The position numbers were made by a program, and so were the translations under genes. Under the pieces are notes generated by a model that saw nothing but the letters and a program-made list of their open reading frames with translations, did no database searches and was not told the origin of the DNA. A stretch of DNA of 64,000 bases, taken from the NCBI GenBank assembly GCA_018902385.1, contig JABSSW010000025.1, forward strand, positions 538,948 to 602,947, in the 5' to 3' direction. Source of the stretch: Physcia stellaris. Its lineage: Eukaryota; Ascomycota; Lecanoromycetes; Caliciales; Physciaceae. Shown here one piece after another: positions 1 through 11,604 of this stretch (its first letter is position 1; each line of letters starts with the position of its first letter).

Positions 1-445
1 CCCACTACGCTCTTGGAGCCTGATACATGCTGATGTACACGTCCTACGATGCTGGGCTAGGTAATGCAATGCGGCTCACTGCCGTGCTCGCTAATAAGGT
101 TGGTCCAGTCTGCTCTATTTACAGCCTGCCACAGACTGTGTTCCGTGTAGTATCAGCCTTAACAGATTTCCTCTAAAAGCCTTCACCCTCCAACGTGCCT
201 AAAACCACATAAATACTATTATGTCTTAAGTACTAGTATAACCTCACATATCTACGACCCAGTGATCCCAGATTGGAAATCATATCAACGCGAGTGCGTC
301 TCCTTCGAGTTTAAATCACCAAGCAGAGCCGACTCATTAGAAAGCCCTCCATCTGCTCTACTCTACACTATTCGCCACAGGAAGCCAAAACCTCTATTGT
401 CCGTGTATCTGGCGGCCAATTGACATTCCTCTGGTATCCTCGAAG
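1..445. other. 5' flank, no gene seen
   Basis: No supportable reading frame in either strand. The part just before 446 is presumably the promoter and 5' leader of the monooxygenase gene, but I see no clear TATA element or other motif to name. Confidence 0.4.
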
Positions 446-2286
446 ATGTCTCAATCAACAACTGAGATTGACGTGCTTGTGTGTGGGGGAGGTCCGGTAG
501 GCCTACTTACAGCTTACTGTCTGAGCCGCTACGGCGTCTCTACTATGGTCGTTGAACAGCACGTTCCGACAAGTGAGACTCGCTATGGAAGAGCTGCAAT
601 GATCATGCCAAGGACACTTGAGTTGCTGGACCAACTTGACCTAGCAGATGCCCTGGGGCAGATTGGATTCGCCGTTAGGGGCCAGAAGGCGTACAAAGAC
701 GGGAAGATGGTAGAAATTGGCCCAACGGTATCTAGCGAGTCCGACACCTTCTTTGACTATGTAAGACACGCAGCTAATTCGCTTCGATGCACATGTCTGA
801 CATCCAATAGGTTCTAGTGTGTCGCCAACGATGGACCGAGCAAGTGATAGCGGATGCATACACCAAACTGAATGGGACGTTGCAATACGGAACAAAACTT
901 ACAAATATTGAGATCACAGAGCAAGCGAGTAATGATACTGTGCTCACAACAGTGATGAATCCAGCAGGACAAGAATCTCATGTAAAGAGCAAGTATATCG
1001 TCGGTGCAGATGGTGGCCGCTCTGTCGTCCGAAAACTGGCAGGCATAGAATTCGAAGGTGAGGGAACTAGTCGTCGCTGGGTTCGTATTGATGGCATAGT
1101 CGAAACGAACATGCCCGAAGCTCGATATGGCTTGACCAGCATCCACTCAGCGAGTCACGGATCTATTCTTTGGGTCTGCTTGGATCATAACGCCACCCGT
1201 GTTGGCTTCTCGCTTCCTGATACATGCTGGCCCGTAGGGAAAGAAATCACTCAAGACGATATCGTCCAGGAAGCTCGAAAGGCATTGAAACCCTTTACCC
1301 TTGAATTCAAGTCAGTGGACTGGTGGACAGTCTACTCGATTGGTCAGCGGTTAGCAGCCGATTATAGAGCCCATGACAGACTTTTTGTCGCAGGTGATGC
1401 GGCACACACTTACTCGTCAGGATCAGCGCAGGGTATGAATGTTGGCTTACAAGACGCGGTGAACCTTGCATGGAAGCTAGCAGGCAGGATCAAAAGTCAC
1501 TTTGTCGATCGGTTGCTGAACACATATAACATAGAGCGAAGAGCTGTCGCAGAGCAGATCATTGCGCAAGACAAGATCATATCTCTGCTTACTGAAGGTA
1601 AAATACCCTCGGAACTGCGGGATGACCCGGATAAGAACCCGCATAGGTTACTGTTCAAGCAATTAAAGAAAAACCAAGCATACAGCTCGGGCTTGGGTAT
1701 CGCCTATCCAGAAGACAATCTTGCAATTGTGCGCGCTTCAGGAACCGTCGCCTTGAGAATCCGAAGCGGCGAGCGGGCCCCCGACATACTTGTGCAGAGG
1801 CCAGGCATCCGTGTTCCACTTCGTCTGCATTCACAAATGAAATACCATGGCGCTTTTGCTATAGTGGTATTCTGCGGCGATACATCCAAGACAGAGGACC
1901 TGATCACAGAGTGGCGAAGCTACCTTGACGGTGCTGAAAGCTTTATGCGCTATAAGGCCGACATCTTCGACTCAGCGACCATTATGATCCACGATAACTA
2001 CGCTGGTGCTCCTAGTGAGAGCTTAAAGACCCATCCATTTGGTCAGGTATTCTATGATACGGATGGATCAGCCCATGAACGGTACGGGATCGCTCATGAC
2101 AAGGGTGCCGTTCTAACAATTCGGCCGGATGGTGTTGTAGGCACTGCCTGTGCGCTCAACGAAGGACATTTGGTTTCAGCTTTTTTTGCTAAGTTCATGA
2201 TCACAGAGAAGGAGGAGACCTTAGTCAGCGAATCCAACGGAGTTTCCGCACATCACTTGACCAAGGGCGAAATTGAGCTGAACTAG
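446..2286 (+). CDS. FAD-dependent aromatic hydroxylase (phenol 2-monooxygenase-like)
   Basis: Group A flavin monooxygenase, expected to hydroxylate an aromatic substrate using NAD(P)H and O2; the substrate cannot be read from sequence. The first reading frame runs to a stop at 815-817, but removing a 50-nt intron at 761-810 (GTAAGA donor, CTGAC branch, AATAG acceptor) joins both parts in phase and gives about 596 aa. The N-terminal FAD motif is GGGPVGLL near residue 13. The central DG motif reads GADGGRS, and the second FAD-binding motif reads GDAAHTYS followed by GMNVGLQDA. The C-terminal about 170 residues match the thioredoxin-like dimerisation domain usual in phenol hydroxylases. Length is normal for the family. 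No neighbouring pathway genes are visible, so it could serve catabolism or secondary metabolism. Confidence 0.9.
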
Positions 2287-4117
2287 ACCGCATGTACATC
2301 CCTCTCACAAAGTAACAGAAGGATCATCCGGGGCAAAATAGAAAAGCCTCGTTTCTTCCTGGGATTACGATCCTTGTCTATTCAGACAAGAGTTTGGTCA
2401 ATGCAGAAGATGAGACCTAGTGTGAGTGTGTTCAGAAATTCGAATTATTTCAATGATCCATCCGAGCCCAGGATCTAATCTTGCGTCGCCTCTATCTGCG
2501 CTGCGCTACTCGGGCCCATGCTAGGCGGCCTTATGTTGTACCGAGGGTTTCAATAAAGCGGAAGCAATATCGAATGACAAAAAGAAGCTGACAAGAACGG
2601 TCCTTGCAGCATCCTGGTAGCTGTGTTGGGTGGCAGTGATCCTTCAGGAGAAGAAGCCAAAAGCGATGGGGACATTTCCATTTATACTTACCTCCAGCCA
2701 TATAGACGGGTCGGTCCCAATGCTTGCAATGCCGACTAGACGAGACGCAACCGGTCGATATTGTGTCTCTCGGGGTAACCTCGCTCAGTCTTACAGCTCG
2801 TCTGATGGCTTGATCCGACGCATCAAGAAAGAAAGCCACATGGTTTCGATGGTGCACCGAGGTCCCTGAGAACAAATATGAGGACATCTCAATATTTTTG
2901 TCGCAAGTGCTTCAGCACCAGCAGCGATGTTTGTGGACAGATTGCGAGAGTATCGAGATCAATTTGTGCGCAGATTGTTTTATCAGCCGCAGAATTTACT
3001 TTGGTTCTTCATGTGCAGTATCACTGGACGTCGGGTGCTCTAGGCATTATCATCCACAGGAGGAAACGTCATCGAGCTTACTGCTGAGTCCAGAGATATC
3101 CGTAGTTCAGCTCGATCATCTGAGGTTGCTTGGCGGCCAATCCTGAAAGAATGTACGGAGCGGAATTATCTAGGCGGGGCTGTGATGCGCCATCAGCCTC
3201 ATTACTCCGCTTTCGTAGCCTGTATAGATTATGTGAGCAGTGTTGGTCTGTTGTGTTGGTTTATTCTTGTTATTGCTTGTGGACTACACTACGCCATGTT
3301 GACCCAGAGACTGTCAAGCGGTCTCAAGGTATTGCTATACCTTTCCCAGGCTACTAAGGACTCCATCTCCACTCTCCAGCGTCATAGTTGTTACGGACGA
3401 AGACAGGCTAGGATAGAATTATGCTTTTGAGTAGCTGGTTGGGGTTTATCGACTCATCACATAGGGCTCATCACATAGTCTAAGAGACCTAATTTGGATC
3501 CTAGGTCGATAATTTTTTAGCACCTATATCACATGGCTAAATCAACGGGTGGCCTTTGTACTTCTGAATATGTAAGCCGCTCCTGAACCAGGGAACAACA
3601 TTTCGTCTCCTAACGATCTAGTATTGTGTAGCAAGTCTCGTTCTGCGCACAGAAATCGCTTAACCTAAGAGTTTAGTAGGTTAAAGCACAGTTTCAACCC
3701 TCATGAAGTCCCACCTTTAGCGAAATGCAGTCTGATCTAGCTTCCAGCGAACACGTTTGTAATACCAATTGTATGCATTCATTAAGTCGTTGAATATTTT
3801 CATCGAATTCGGATGGCATTGCCTCTGATGCTAATCAACCCCTTTTCCCTTGCCAGAATCTTAACGCTATTAAATACAGCATTCTTGGTAATTCTAACCA
3901 GTAACCATCTCCCTCTATTCCAGCGTCCCACAGGATCTTTACATGCGTCTCCTTCTTAATGTACCAGAAAGCGCCTTCAAGCACTATAATCTGAATAATA
4001 CGATGTTTCCCTCGTTAAAATAAATTAAAATCTAGCTTTATCACTAACGCCATCTGTGATAAAAGTTTTGATGCAACTAGCATATCGTAATATATTGTAT
4101 TGAGCTTTTGAAAGAGA
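2287..4117. other. Intergenic region with one weak gene relic
   Basis: No intact gene. The only coding-like stretch is the interrupted frame at 2891-3428, listed separately. The remainder is ordinary-composition DNA with only short chance frames, and it becomes more AT-rich towards the inverted-repeat element that starts at 4118. Confidence 0.4.
2891..3428 (+). pseudogene. Possible relic of a membrane protein gene
   Basis: One frame stays open from 2891 to 3428 except for a single TAG at 3041-3043. It is preceded by a stop at 2879-2881, and there is no convincing start. The translated stretch has coherent, protein-like composition and one strongly hydrophobic segment near 3240-3300 (reads LLCWFILVIACGL). 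I do not recognise the family. It may be a decayed gene, a missed exon of one, or chance; the TAG lies where no splice pair is obvious. Confidence 0.25.
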
Positions 4118-4808
4118 GGATCACTATTCGGAGGATACATTTTACTATTTGGAGGAAGAAAATGAGGTTCTTAGCAGTACGCAGAGGCGATATAATAGAG
4201 CACTAATAAGGAGTGTAACGTGATCAGAATCCGATGATTCTGAGAGATCATAATTTTGTTGTTCTGTAGATGTGCTATGGACGGATTTCTAGTAGATCTA
4301 TTGCCAAGCAATTAAGGTGCGTCACGTGACGCTTCGCTTATTGATCAATTATCAGTTTTCTTGTTTCATCTTTTTAACAGAGAATAGAGTTAGAGCTACA
4401 AGTTTTTTGCTCAATGTTTTCACTCTCATCTTTCGACATTTCACTGAAAAGAATCATTATGTGAAAGATGACTTTCGTAGAGCTGAATGAGCGAATTTCA
4501 ATGTTGCAAAAATGAAAGAAATCGATTCGAAACGCATTGAGTAATTGAAATGCGATGTTTTGATCTCAGACAATTTGATGAAACGTCGAGTTCGTTCTTC
4601 GCAAATCCGTCAAGCATCTGTTTCAAATGTTTCACGTCAGACTTTTGATCGTGTATCAGGCATTTGACGATCAAATTTGAACTGACATTTGAGACAGAGA
4701 CGAGCAAAAGATCAGAAAACGTGATTTTTGAAGCATGTTATGCCTGAAATATGAGCAGAAAACGTGTAATTAGCATGCGAATAAATAACTTCGATGCGTT
4801 TTCGAGTT

Positions 4809-4864
4809 TTAGCGTATGCAGAACTCATCGGAAAGCTCGCTTAAATGCGGATCCGAAAATTCCC
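4809..4864 (+). repeat. Inner inverted-repeat arm, left
   Basis: Reverse complement of 5264-5317 with one C/T difference (GGATCCG here against GGATTCG) and one base length difference in an A/T run. Confidence 0.85.
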
Positions 4865-5263
4865 TTCTCGCAAGAAATTATAACGAGTTTTCGTCAATAA
4901 TTGAATTTCCACAACAACAACAAATACAAATGAATTGAAAATTTATACTATTATTTAAACATATATGACTTATTCATTTATAAATTTAAAACAATATATT
5001 TACAACATTGAAATTTCAATGTTCTAATACAAAACTGCCAAGATATACTAAATTTAAGCTTATTTTAGCAAGAAATTTGAACTTCAATTTCTCTCGTGCT
5101 TTCAATACAAAAAAAAACATGTTAATGCATGTAACGATTATTAAATCGAACAACAATTGTTGTGTATATCAATTAAAACATTTCAAACAACTATGCGTTT
5201 TCAGAAATTTCAAAAATTTGATATTGCGAAAGTCATTTTTTATTCGTAGGTATTGCGGGGAGG

Positions 5264-5317
5264 GGATTTTCGAATCCGCATTTAAGCGAGCTTTCCGATG
5301 AGTTCTGCATACGCTAA
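5264..5317 (-). repeat. Inner inverted-repeat arm, right
   Basis: Partner of 4809-4864. About 400 bases of AT-rich DNA separate the arms, which could form a long hairpin stem of about 55 base pairs. Confidence 0.85.
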
Positions 5318-5392
5318 TTCTTGATAGGTTCCGAGAAAACAATCCTAACTCTATTCTCCAGATAGTAAAATGTATCTTCCGAATAGTGATCC

Positions 5393-5887
5393 CCTTGAAA
5401 GAACGGATAGAGTGATTTAAGGTCTGAAGATGGGTACTTACTCGCTAAGGCGCTAGGGCGCATGATGAGGCACTCATAAAATTGTAAATTGACGGATGAT
5501 GTCTGTCGTGAAGATTGAATGTACTACTTACAATGATGGTAATCGTCGTTTGTGGCCTTGTTGTTGGGGTTGTATGCCATAGTCTGGCAGTGGGCCTGGC
5601 TGTAAGTGGCGCCTTGTCCGCTTGGGTATCCTGTGCACAGTTCTTGCTACTGAGGCAGTTTTCATGAAGGTTTTTCTTGAAAACTTAATGTTTAAGAACA
5701 GGGGAGTTGCAACGCGAGGCGTACTTTTTCAGGGTTCATAAGGCGCAAATGCTCGAATCAAGATGGGTAATCATAAATGCTATCTAAGCGTAGGTTCCAC
5801 TCCACTTGCTCATTAAATTGCACCCAACCTAATTTTCATATACATACTAGCCTCCACACTTTTCGTACTAGCTTAGTATTACCGGAT
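5393..5887. other. Intergenic, nothing recognised
   Basis: Between the inverted-repeat element and the 3' end of the Asp f 2-like gene on the minus strand. No coding or RNA feature seen. Confidence 0.4.
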
Positions 5888-6887
5888 CTAATCGCAGTGT
5901 ACATCACCATTTGAGTGGGTATGGCACTCCTAGGCAGGATCAAGTCAGCTTTGAAAGTGTGGAGATGAGCACCAATTGACTCACCGCCGGAACATCACTC
6001 GTAGCGGAAGCAGCATCAGCGACCGTCGGCGTTGGTGTAGCAGCTGCAGGAGTCCCACTCATACTCGATGTTGTGGCTCCCTCCATGGGCACGGTACCAG
6101 GACATCCAACGCCCGGTATAGTGATGTCATAAGCATAGACTTCCAGAGCAAAATACTGCAAGATGTCACTATCATGGGTCGCGAAGGTGGCATTTGTCCT
6201 CGCCAGCTCGAGCGCGCCGGCATAGCCTTCGGCGAAGTGCTCGACATGGTCTTCTCCAAAGGCGGGCATGTGGAAGAGACGGTGGATGAGGTCAGAGCCA
6301 AAGTAGGTATTGGTCTCGCTCACGGCGACAGTGTATCCGAACGCACAGAGCTGCTTTAGGGGTCGGCGCGTCTCGTAGGAGAGGTCTCAGATGACCGTCT
6401 CGTTTGTAGCGTTTGAGCCACGCCAATGCGCGCCCCATTCTAGATACCCGTTAATATTCTGGGAAGAAGATGGGATGATAGATGTACCAGGCTGCTTGCA
6501 GTTACCATCGGGATCATCGCAGCGGAACAAGGCATCGCCTCTATCTCCACTGACAACCTTCTCGTAGTACCCAATGGCCTCCCCAGAGGGAGCGTCCCCG
6601 AAGTATTTCTGGTAGTGAGCAGAGCTGTTGCCGAAACGGAGGATGTGCTCCTTGGCATGCTCAGCTAGCGTGACGGCGTCTGCGAGTCCCTTCCGAAGCT
6701 GAATAACCTCGCTGGCATTGCAGGATTCATGGATCACGAACTCGGTTGTGGCTCCAGCGTTCCAGGCTGTCGTGCTGTGGGAATGCTCGGAAGTCCCGTT
6801 CGAGTCAGCGCGTGGTTGAATCGGTGCCGGGATGGCGAGAGCACATGATGCCGCGAGGGCAACAGTGAGAGAGACTGAGCAATACAT
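5888..6887 (-). pseudogene. Asp f 2 / Pra1-like secreted zinc-binding protein, interrupted by in-frame TGA
   Basis: Homolog of the Asp f 2 allergen and Candida Pra1 zincophore, secreted proteins that capture zinc. The start at 6887 gives a signal peptide (MYCSVSLTVALAASCALA). Introns at 6440-6487 and 5930-5984 remove insertions and restore the family sequence, giving 299 codons in total. Family marks are FRCDDPDGNC, WGAHWRG, the HRLFH metal-site-like segment, and a last 13-residue exon reading ECHTHSNGDVHC, the typical zinc-binding tail. The frame is otherwise continuous, but codon 151 (6387-6389) is TGA where relatives have Cys right after ETVI. Both sides still align to the family without gaps, so the break looks recent, or it is a base-call error. 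No adjacent zinc transporter gene is visible. Confidence 0.8.
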
Positions 6888-7008
6888 TTTCAATAAAAAA
6901 TTGTCGTGAGAGAGCGGTAGGTCTATGTGCTCAGCCAAGTCCTCAATTGAAAAGGTATCGGGGAATCGGGTGGACAATTGCGGATGAGAAAGCATGTTGG
7001 AAGAGCTC

Positions 7009-7018
7009 CTTATATATC
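7009..7018 (-). promoter_or_regulatory. Probable TATA element of the Asp f 2-like gene
   Basis: The minus strand reads TATATAAGG about 125 bases upstream of the start codon at 6887, a plausible fungal TATA position. No recognisable zinc-response site was identified. Confidence 0.35.
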
Positions 7019-8535
7019 CATCGATGAATGAACGAGCCATGAGCTACGGGCTGAACCATGAATATAACGCTTCAGCTTTCTCCAGTGTGCCGTGGCGAGC
7101 ATGGCTTCTCCATGATCAAATGAATCCAGTCATAGACAAGCAAAATCTGGAGACATAAGACTCTGTTGAGGACATTGATACATGTTCGCTTCACATGCGC
7201 AATGAGGCCATCAACGATGCCAAGAAGGTCGACTGGATTCGATAATGAGGACCTTGATACTGCCAAGACAATTGACTCCACCTTTTCCTCCAAATTTCCA
7301 GTCTTCGGACGACGCCGACGACATCGCCAAGATGAGCATCTTCTTCAAATGGGGTGAAGTGACGATGGGATTGCATGATAAGTGAAGCCAAATACGATAG
7401 TGCTGTTTATCTTGCGCCTCGAACGCTTGGCGCTTGTCATCCTTCGTCTAGGCCTACTGCTAACTTTCTCAGTGCATCCCAAATGTACATGTACCTTGCA
7501 GTCTGCTGACAGCAGGAACGCCCGAGGTTGGACCGGTGGTTGATTTCGGGACCACTTAGAAGATCGGGTGCATCTAGATTCGAGGAAGATCCTGCACTTT
7601 CTCCGCTTCTGCTCACTGGGGCTGAGATCAATGGACAAATCCCGAAGTGCGGGATAGATGCCCTGCTCACTGATAGAGTATGATGGGTTTGCGTGGGGGT
7701 CGAAGAAGGGGAGGGCATGCAACAATAGGCGTTCATCCTTTTCCTCTTTAGCAAATGTCAATGCTGAAAATCCCAGCGCGGGGGGCCATGACTAAAGGAG
7801 AGTCTGTCCAGCGATAATTCGTACCACTCGTGCTTGAGTAGATCCCGACCATCTGATCAGGTAAGGCGGTGGTTTGCACTCCACAATTATCGCATTCGTG
7901 TTTTGCTTATCCACGCCCTTTTCCTCATTCAGAATCCCCCGACTCAACCAGGTAACATGAATAGATTCCTCGCTGGGGTGGTGGTTTCGACTGCACCTTG
8001 GTCCTGGAAACCCAACTGTCTCGTTGTCTAGCAACCAGCCAGCAATGTCTCGACGGCTATGGCCACGAACAAGATAATCCCCATGACATGGACAACATCA
8101 CCATAAGAAGAATGTCCTTCTGTGAGGCTGCAATATTATGAAACACCTTTCAAACAGCATAATGTAGCATATTAAGCTGGCATTGCTGATGTTAAGGATC
8201 GGAGAAAGGTTGGCGTTTGCCAGCAGCTGCCTTAAATTGTAACTTTGACCGCTGGGACCCATCTCCATCATCAAGATATACTAATTTCGCTATCATTTGC
8301 ACGTCCTAGTCACGAAGGCAAAAGACTTCACAACTTTGGAACAAGATGTGAGGTTGGAGTAGACTTCAATTCACCGCCACCAGCGCTTCATTGGCCTTGA
8401 CTAGCGAGCCAATCATAGAGGGATGGGTCGAACAAGCTTGAACACTAAAAAAGCTTGGCTAAACTATGAATTCTCGACTTATCCATCGCGCCGTAAAACT
8501 AGTACTGTGACCCTGTGAAGGTCGTGGCTCCATCT
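7019..8535. other. Intergenic, no supportable gene
   Basis: Several overlapping short frames occur on both strands (the longest is 7345-7761, minus strand, 138 codons, Arg/Ser-rich), but none shows a known domain, signal peptide or convincing splice pattern. A TAG at 8500-8502 closes the kinase frame upstream. Confidence 0.35.
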
Positions 8536-10932
8536 ATGAATGTAGCGAATTTGACTGAGCTCGTGCAAGGTAAACACTATACGTCGGGTTTTTCCAGAAC
8601 AGGATTGAGGCTGCTGCGAGAGAAGCATGTACCTTGCACTTTAGTGGCGTCTCTCTCAATGCGTCTTTCCAGGCATGTGGACGAGACAGTGACCGCTGTT
8701 TCACCACGAGACTGTGTATCTGAGGACGACCAAATCACACCCTCTTCCAACTATAGCGCCGCTGACCCTCTCGCTCCTGCGTACATACCAGCCCATACAT
8801 CGCAGAGTCTGGCATCCTCGGCATCAGACTCTATCCAGCAGCGGGATATTATCACAGCTTCGATACGAGAGGCTTTTGAGGGAAAGAGATATGCCAGCCT
8901 CGATGATTTCGATATTTTGGCCATGATAGGTCGCGAGAATTTCGCTAAGATCTTTCTGGTCAAGGCGAAGGTGTCGCAGATTTTGTACGCCCTAAAAAGC
9001 ACAAGAAAAGATTTTATTGTTGAAAATGAGGAAGCTGGACACATCAAGGAAGAGAAAGATGCCCTATTGACCGCGGCCAAAGAAAGACATCCTTTCATAG
9101 TGCAGGTGAAATCAGCATTTCAAACAGACACGAGAATCTATACCATACTAGAACATCTCGGTGGAGGAGACTTAATGCACCATATTCAGAAAGGTACCCA
9201 CATCTTATACTAGTAGTGTAGATGGTTGTTTCTCCCCTAGCGGGGACTTTTATCGAAGTCATCCAGTTCTATCCTAACTTATGCCTGGGACAAATTTCTG
9301 ATGAAAAAGACTAACCTAAATCAGGACTATTCAGTGCAGACCAAGCTCAGTAAGCTCACGAACTCGTTCTTGTTCGCATATAATACTAGGAGCTAACGGG
9401 ATCCGAAATACCCAGGTTCTACGCTGCTCAAGTTTTAGTAAGTTCTTTCATGTCTATTGCGGGGTGAGCAAGTATCCCATGGTCTGGTGTGGTGGGTTTT
9501 GTGCCATCCATGCATCGCCAATAAAACGCATTGTGAACAGACACATACCTGTCTTTGGCACAAAGTATATGATCTGACATGGAAACGACATCATTCTCTC
9601 ATTCCATCCCAAGTCGGGTACTCAAAGGTCTGTCAAGGTATAGTTTAGAAAAGATCGCACCACTTAGTACCAGGTCATTTGGTATGGATGAGTTGCATGG
9701 CAGCACTAAGCGAAACACATCGCCCAACCCCGGATTACTGATTGATACCTCTTCCCTAGCTTGCACAAAAGTTCCTTCACGAGCACGGCATTCTGCACAG
9801 AAACCTTAAGCTTGATAACATGCTGCTTGGAATGGACGGATACATCAAGGTGACCGGTCTTGATTTTTGTAAGTCTGGAATAGACTACAATACCAAGACT
9901 TCTACGTTCTGCGGGACTACAGAATTTATGGCTCCAGAAGTAAGTCTGTCGTGCAATTGATGAATCATCAATGTTTCTCTCCCGGAAACAGAAGGCTTAA
10001 TGATTGTAACAGATTCTTGTAAGTGATCTTTTCGTAGGGATAATATCGTGTATACCCTGTTCAGATGTACTGCTATTGGCCAACAAAGTGTGTGTTACTA
10101 CACAGGTGACCCTAAAGTAGTGAATACATCTTGGCTCCCATAAGGGGTAACGTTCTGGCGAGGAGACTTTTGCAGAGTTCACAGTGGTCGCACCAACTCA
10201 CTGCATCGTTGCCCGGCATCTTTATTGACAAGCATTGATCTAACTATCGCCACTTGCGGATAGCTTGGCAAAGAGTACGGCTTAGAGGTGGATTGGTGGG
10301 CATTTGGAATCACAATGTACCAAATGTTACTGGGGCAGTCTCCTTGTAAGTAAAGTCCACGATAAGACACCAATATCACGATTGTATTTCACGGATATCT
10401 TTACGACCACGCAGTATATGTAAGACTGTTTGTCCCTTCCAAGGCCACCAAATTGATCGTTTCACAACGGAAAACCCGCTAATTTTCACAATTCTGGTAG
10501 TTCATGGTGAGAGCGAAGATGATATCTACGATGCTATCCTCTCAGACGAACCACCTTACCCACCCCATATGCCCGCGGAGAATGTCAATATCCTTCAACG
10601 ACTGCTTGATAAGGAGCCAAAGACAAGGCTCGGATGTGGTCCAACGGGGGCACAAGACATCATGAACCATCCATATTTTCGGAACATTGAATGGGAAGAT
10701 ATTTACCATAAACGAGTGAAGCCACCGTTCCTACCAAGAACCGATAGCTCTATAGATGTATCCAATTTCGACCAGGATCTTACAAGCGTCACACCAAGAT
10801 TGTCACCTGTGGAGAGTGGTAAGCCTCTTTCACGCATGTAACCTGCAGCTGCCACACTAAAACTCTTCACCAGTTCTTTCATTGGCCATGCAAGAGGAAT
10901 TCCGAGATTTCTCGCATATGGGCGTTCATTAA
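8536..10932 (+). CDS. PKC1-derived kinase-domain protein, probable pseudokinase
   Basis: Eight exons join in phase: 8536-9193, 9325-9349, 9416-9437, 9760-9939, 10013-10018, 10264-10345, 10501-10818 and 10874-10932, giving about 449 aa. All introns are GT-AG. The protein follows fungal PKC1 from just before the kinase domain to the C-tail (EEFRDFSH hydrophobic motif, TPRLSP turn-motif region). The N-terminal HR1, C2 and C1 domains are absent. Key residues have changed: the Gly loop reads GRENFAK (GKGNFGK in PKC), the catalytic loop reads HRNLKLDN (Asp to Asn at 9802-9804), and DYG is replaced by GLD at about 9856-9864. The beta-3 Lys (YALK), the alpha-C Glu, the [10 protein letters not shown] segment and VDWWAFG are kept. 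The reading frame is intact despite lost catalysis, so a scaffold or regulatory role, or an early-stage pseudogene, are both possible. Confidence 0.75.
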
Positions 10933-11604
10933 GGCCTAGAAAGGTTGCGAACGGATATTTTCGAAGCGGAAAGAACCCTGGCCAGATGATGTAGCCATAG
11001 TAGCAGGCACATGTAGGAGCCAAAGACCCGGCTAAAGGTAAGACAGAAAAGTATTCCACACGCTGGTAGAGGGTGGCACATTAGTTTCGGCGGCTACGAG
11101 TTCCGGCAGCGCTCTAGAGGCAATTCCGGGCTTCGCCCTATTAAGTCCTCGGATATGAAACGAGGCAAACGTCGGTGGGTTTCGTAGTAAAGCTTTGGGA
11201 AAGGCGACAACGAGTGGGTGTGACGTACGGGGGCATGATGAGTTGAGCGGGGCTTCTGCGGACGAGAATACTCGTGTAGATCTTGATGCCCGTGATCTCC
11301 TGCAGGTCCAGCTTAGACTCGTAACGTATGTTTCGTTTTCATTCTCGCGACATAAGGTGAGGTCATCTGACTTGTATCAATACCAAGATACCTCGGTAAG
11401 TCCCGGTTTGCTTGATTCAAACACTCAACACAAATTCCATCCATAACACTAGTACTGGCCTTTCACCTCAAATTGATTTTGACGCCTCTTAATTTTCCTT
11501 CCCTCCTCCACCACTCCGTCGGCCAACCCGTCGATGCTTTCGCTCACATACCTCTGTTGATTTGATATTCTCCCCTTCATCCAAGTTTCGCAAGCCTCAC
11601 CATA
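10933..11604. other. Intergenic / permease promoter
   Basis: No gene seen. The last about 150 bases (11455-11604) are rich in CT and lead into the permease start, as is usual for fungal 5' leaders. Confidence 0.4.

Larger units (their letters stand above)
4118..5392. mobile_element. Nested inverted-repeat, MITE-like element
   Basis: Outer arms at 4118-4153 and 5356-5392 are reverse complements with two mismatches over about 36 bases (they share GGATCACTATTCGG). Inner arms at 4809-4864 and 5264-5317 are reverse complements with one substitution and one indel over about 55 bases (they share TTAGCGTATGCAGAACTC). The right side between outer and inner arms is much shorter than the left, so one side has an insertion or the other a deletion. 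The middle (about 4865-5260) is very AT-rich with no transposase frame. All three arm substitutions are C/T transitions with the C followed by T or C. I could not find a clear target-site duplication, so the class is uncertain: non-autonomous DNA transposon or an old inverted duplication. Confidence 0.6.

Noticed and set aside
6387-6389. TGA read as selenocysteine in the Asp f 2-like gene
   Set aside because: Selenoprotein machinery is lacking in most fungi, the position is an ordinary structural Cys in the family, and I see no SECIS-like element.
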